DNA of 64,000 nucleotides from Alcaligenaceae bacterium. Lineage in GTDB: Bacteria > Pseudomonadota > Gammaproteobacteria > Burkholderiales > Burkholderiaceae_B. This document shows positions 62,108 through 64,000 of the stretch, piece after piece. Made by a program: the position numbers and the translations under genes. Below the pieces are notes generated by a model. That model was not told where the DNA came from, made no database searches, and worked only from the letters and a program-made list of their open reading frames with translations. The stretch is from assembly GCA_013416395.1 (NCBI GenBank), contig JACCEP010000001.1, positions 1 through 64,000 of the forward strand. The letters run 5' to 3'. The number at the start of each line of letters is the position of its first letter. Within the stretch, counting starts at the first letter, position 1.

Positions 62108-63133
62108 ATGACTATTCACGCACTCATGGAGACGGCCAACGCCATGGTGGCCGACGGCAAAGGCCTGTTGGCCATGGACGAGAGCACAGGCACCTGCAAC
62201 CGGCGGTTCGCGAGCGCAGGTATCCCGCAGACAGAAGAAGCCCGACGTGCCTACCGTGAACTGCTCGTCTGCACACCAGGGCTCGCGCAGTACATCAGCG
62301 GCGCCATCCTGTTTGACGAGACCATCCATCAGCGAACGACGACCGGTGTGCCATTTACCAAGGTGCTCAGCGATGCCGGCATTATTGCGGGCATTAAGGT
62401 TGATCTCGGTGCGCAAGCGTTGGCCGGTCACCCCGGCGAGAAGGTTACCGAGGGCCTTGACGGATTGCGCCTGCGACTCACGACGTACTACTCAATGGGC
62501 GCAAGGTTTGCCAAGTGGCGCGCGGTGATCACGCCCGGAACCGGCCTGCCGTCGCCTGCGTGCATGGACGCCAATGCCCACGCGCTCGCGCGTTATGCGG
62601 CGTTGTGCCAAGAAGCTTCATTGGTCCCCATTGTTGAGCCCGAAGTGCTCATGGACGGCGACCACACGCTCGAACGCTGCAGTACGATCACCCATGAGCT
62701 ACTGCTGCGCGTGTTCGAGCAGCTCGATCGGCAAGGAGTCATACTCGAGGCCATGATTCTGAAACCCAACATGGTCTTGCCCGGCCTGGGCTGCGCGTTA
62801 CAGCCTGATGCCGAAACAATTGCCGAGGCTACCGTAAGCTGCCTGCTCAGATCCGTACCAGCCGCCGTGGCGGGCATCACGTTTTTGTCAGGGGGGCAGT
62901 CTGCCGAGCAGGCATCCGCACGCCTCAATGCAATGCACCAGCCACGCTTTTCGATGCGGCGTCCCTGGCCGCTGTCGTTCTCGTTTGCTCGCGCACTGCA
63001 GCAACCTGTTCTGGCAGCCTGGGCTGGCAACGACGCGAACCGTACCGCCGCACAAGCCGCCCTGCTGCACCGGGCTCAATGCAATAGTGCGGCGCTGCGT
63101 GGCGAATACCGATCGGCGATGGAAAACGCGTAA
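62108..63133 (+). CDS. Class I fructose-bisphosphate aldolase
   Basis: 341 residues. Schiff-base lysine in EAMILKPNMVLPG, acidic and lysine residues in GLLAMDESTGTCNRRF and GIIAGIKVDLGAQAL, and SGGQSAEQASARLNAM near the end. This is the eukaryote-like class I aldolase found in many proteobacteria. It cleaves fructose 1,6-bisphosphate reversibly. The 55-bp gap behind tsdA and an AGAGGT ribosome-binding site suggest its own translation signal, possibly the same transcript. Confidence 0.96.
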   Translation: MTIHALMETANAMVADGKGLLAMDESTGTCNRRFASAGIPQTEEARRAYRELLVCTPGLAQYISGAILFDETIHQRTTTGVPFTKVLSDAGIIAGIKVDLGAQALAGHPGEKVTEGLDGLRLRLTTYYSMGARFAKWRAVITPGTGLPSPACMDANAHALARYAALCQEASLVPIVEPEVLMDGDHTLERCSTITHELLLRVFEQLDRQGVILEAMILKPNMVLPGLGCALQPDAETIAEATVSCLLRSVPAAVAGITFLSGGQSAEQASARLNAMHQPRFSMRRPWPLSFSFARALQQPVLAAWAGNDANRTAAQAALLHRAQCNSAALRGEYRSAMENA

Positions 63134-63286
63134 CCGCGTAGGGCAATTTTTAAATACCTGCATCTGCCCAAGTGTCATGCAACTCGCTTATTCTTTAGCG
63201 GAAAAGAGTGAGCCAGGATCAATAGTGACAGCGGCAAGAAATGACCGTAAAAAATGGGGGGGCTACCCACGAACCGTCTTGGCTGG
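63134..63286. other. Short intergenic region
   Basis: About 150 bp between the aldolase and vapC stops. It contains a run of seven G. No clear terminator. Confidence 0.4.
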
Positions 63287-63691
63287 CTATTTTTCCAGCC
63301 AGTTCTCTACGTGGAGGCCACGGATGCGGCTGAATTCGCGCGTGTTGCCTGTCACTAGAGTGAGGCCGAGCGCATGGGCGTGCGCAGCGATCAGTAGATC
63401 GTTCATGCCGATAGGCTGGCCAGCCGCCTCCAGCTCAGCTCGGATGCCGCCATATTCGACATCAGCCGGAATATCCAGCGGCAACACCGGGATGGTTTCA
63501 AGGATGCCCTCTACCTTAGTGAGCAGTTTGGGCGATCCCTTCTTTGCGCAGCCATAGCGCAGCTCGGATGCGACGACGATGCTGGTGAAAATAACCTTCG
63601 CTCCGACCTGCTCAATACGACGTGCGGCAGGCCCGCCTGGGTTGCGGATCACGTCGCTGATGATGTTCGTGTCCAGCAAATAGCCTTTCAA
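63287..63691 (-). CDS. vapC: VapC-type PIN-domain toxin
   Basis: 134 residues, PIN-domain ribonuclease. Acidic residues in YLLDTNIISD, SELRYG and GMNDLLIAAHA form the metal site. VapC toxins cut RNA (often initiator tRNA or rRNA). The start codon is TTG (63691) and overlaps the vapB stop (TTGA), so translation depends on vapB. No in-frame ATG is near. Confidence 0.93.
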   Translation of the reverse strand: MKGYLLDTNIISDVIRNPGGPAARRIEQVGAKVIFTSIVVASELRYGCAKKGSPKLLTKVEGILETIPVLPLDIPADVEYGGIRAELEAAGQPIGMNDLLIAAHAHALGLTLVTGNTREFSRIRGLHVENWLEK

Positions 63692-63960
63692 AATATGTCA
63701 TCCGGCCGGGCGGGCATATCATCAATGACGGGAAGCTGATCTTCTGGCCCAAGCGGCGCCTCCTTCCTCCACAGGGCCAGCAGCTCGACGATGTTCGTTG
63801 GCCTGGTCACTGGCTCAATGATGAGTTTGCTGCCTTCGCGGTGGATCATTACACGATCCCCTGGCAACTCGAACTCCACAGGAATCCGCACTGCCTGGCT
63901 GCGGTTGTTGCGAAACAGCTTGGCCATTTTGGGTCTGGATGGTGGCGATAGGATAGGCAT
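63688..63960 (-). CDS. vapB: VapB-type antitoxin
   Basis: About 90 residues (79 if the start at 63927 is used). The AbrB/SpoVT-like DNA-binding core is MAKLFRNNRSQAVRIPVEFE; the C-terminal part (ELLALWRKEAPLGPEDQLPV) wraps the toxin. GAGAG lies seven bases before the ATG at 63960; the later ATG has no such site. It should repress its own promoter; an AT-rich TATATAC/GTATAT stretch at 63975-64000 is the likely operator, cut by the window end. Confidence 0.88.
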   Translation of the reverse strand: MPILSPPSRPKMAKLFRNNRSQAVRIPVEFELPGDRVMIHREGSKLIIEPVTRPTNIVELLALWRKEAPLGPEDQLPVIDDMPARPDDIF

Positions 63961-64000
63961 GTTATTGCTCTCATTTGTATATGTCATATTGTATATACCA

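Overview
The window looks like chromosomal DNA of a betaproteobacterium of the order Burkholderiales, most probably the family Alcaligenaceae (relatives of Bordetella, Achromobacter and Pusillimonas). The reasons are TctBA/TctDE-type tricarboxylate transport genes, a 6S RNA gene directly behind zapA, a tol-pal cluster with a very long TolA, and the overall protein character. I cannot name the genus. Base composition appears moderately GC-rich. I see no rRNA, tRNA, CRISPR array, prophage or intact insertion sequence.

Layout. 1-1184 has no gene but carries a strictly phased 20-bp degenerate repeat array (about 741-1090). 1185-8355: an Lrp-type regulator divergent from hppD (tyrosine catabolism), a Gate-domain membrane protein, msrA, a small cytochrome c, lgt, a SIMPL-domain protein, 6S RNA, zapA and a coiled-coil partner. 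8676-13959: tctBA, a hydroxyacid dehydrogenase, and the tctDE two-component pair. 13940-22921: rppH, proS, then the envelope cluster ybgC-tolQRAB-pal-cpoB and a hydrolase. 23187-31769: copper-handling genes, a thioesterase, a BMP-type nucleoside ABC importer with a structured leader, a Pmp3-family peptide and an AsmA protein. 32150-36263: ahpC-ahpF under a clear OxyR-type site, an ABC-ATPase remnant, and a CynX-type MFS exporter.

36547-51602 is the most distinctive block. It holds a 3910-residue trimeric autotransporter adhesin (11.7 kb) with a BamE-like/OmpA-like lipoprotein just downstream, a second lipoprotein that resembles the periplasmic head of SecD, and two AraC-type regulators upstream, one of them fused to a response-regulator receiver domain. 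It reads as an adhesin plus its own export/anchoring accessories and control genes.

51749-63960: a TauE/SafE permease, a succinate-semialdehyde dehydrogenase, a spermidine-synthase-like protein, a class I ribonucleotide reductase operon nrdA-nrdB-nrdH behind two NrdR boxes spaced 32 bp centre to centre (NrdA carries an unusual insertion between two catalytic cysteines), a thiosulfate dehydrogenase pair tsdB-tsdA, a class I aldolase, and a vapBC toxin-antitoxin pair at the right edge.

Recurring themes are short non-triplet simple repeats in upstream regions (7-bp at 3087, 5-bp at 7081 and 55612) and strongly structured intergenic DNA. Start codons were chosen from ribosome-binding sites and family N-termini, and several differ from the longest open frame.
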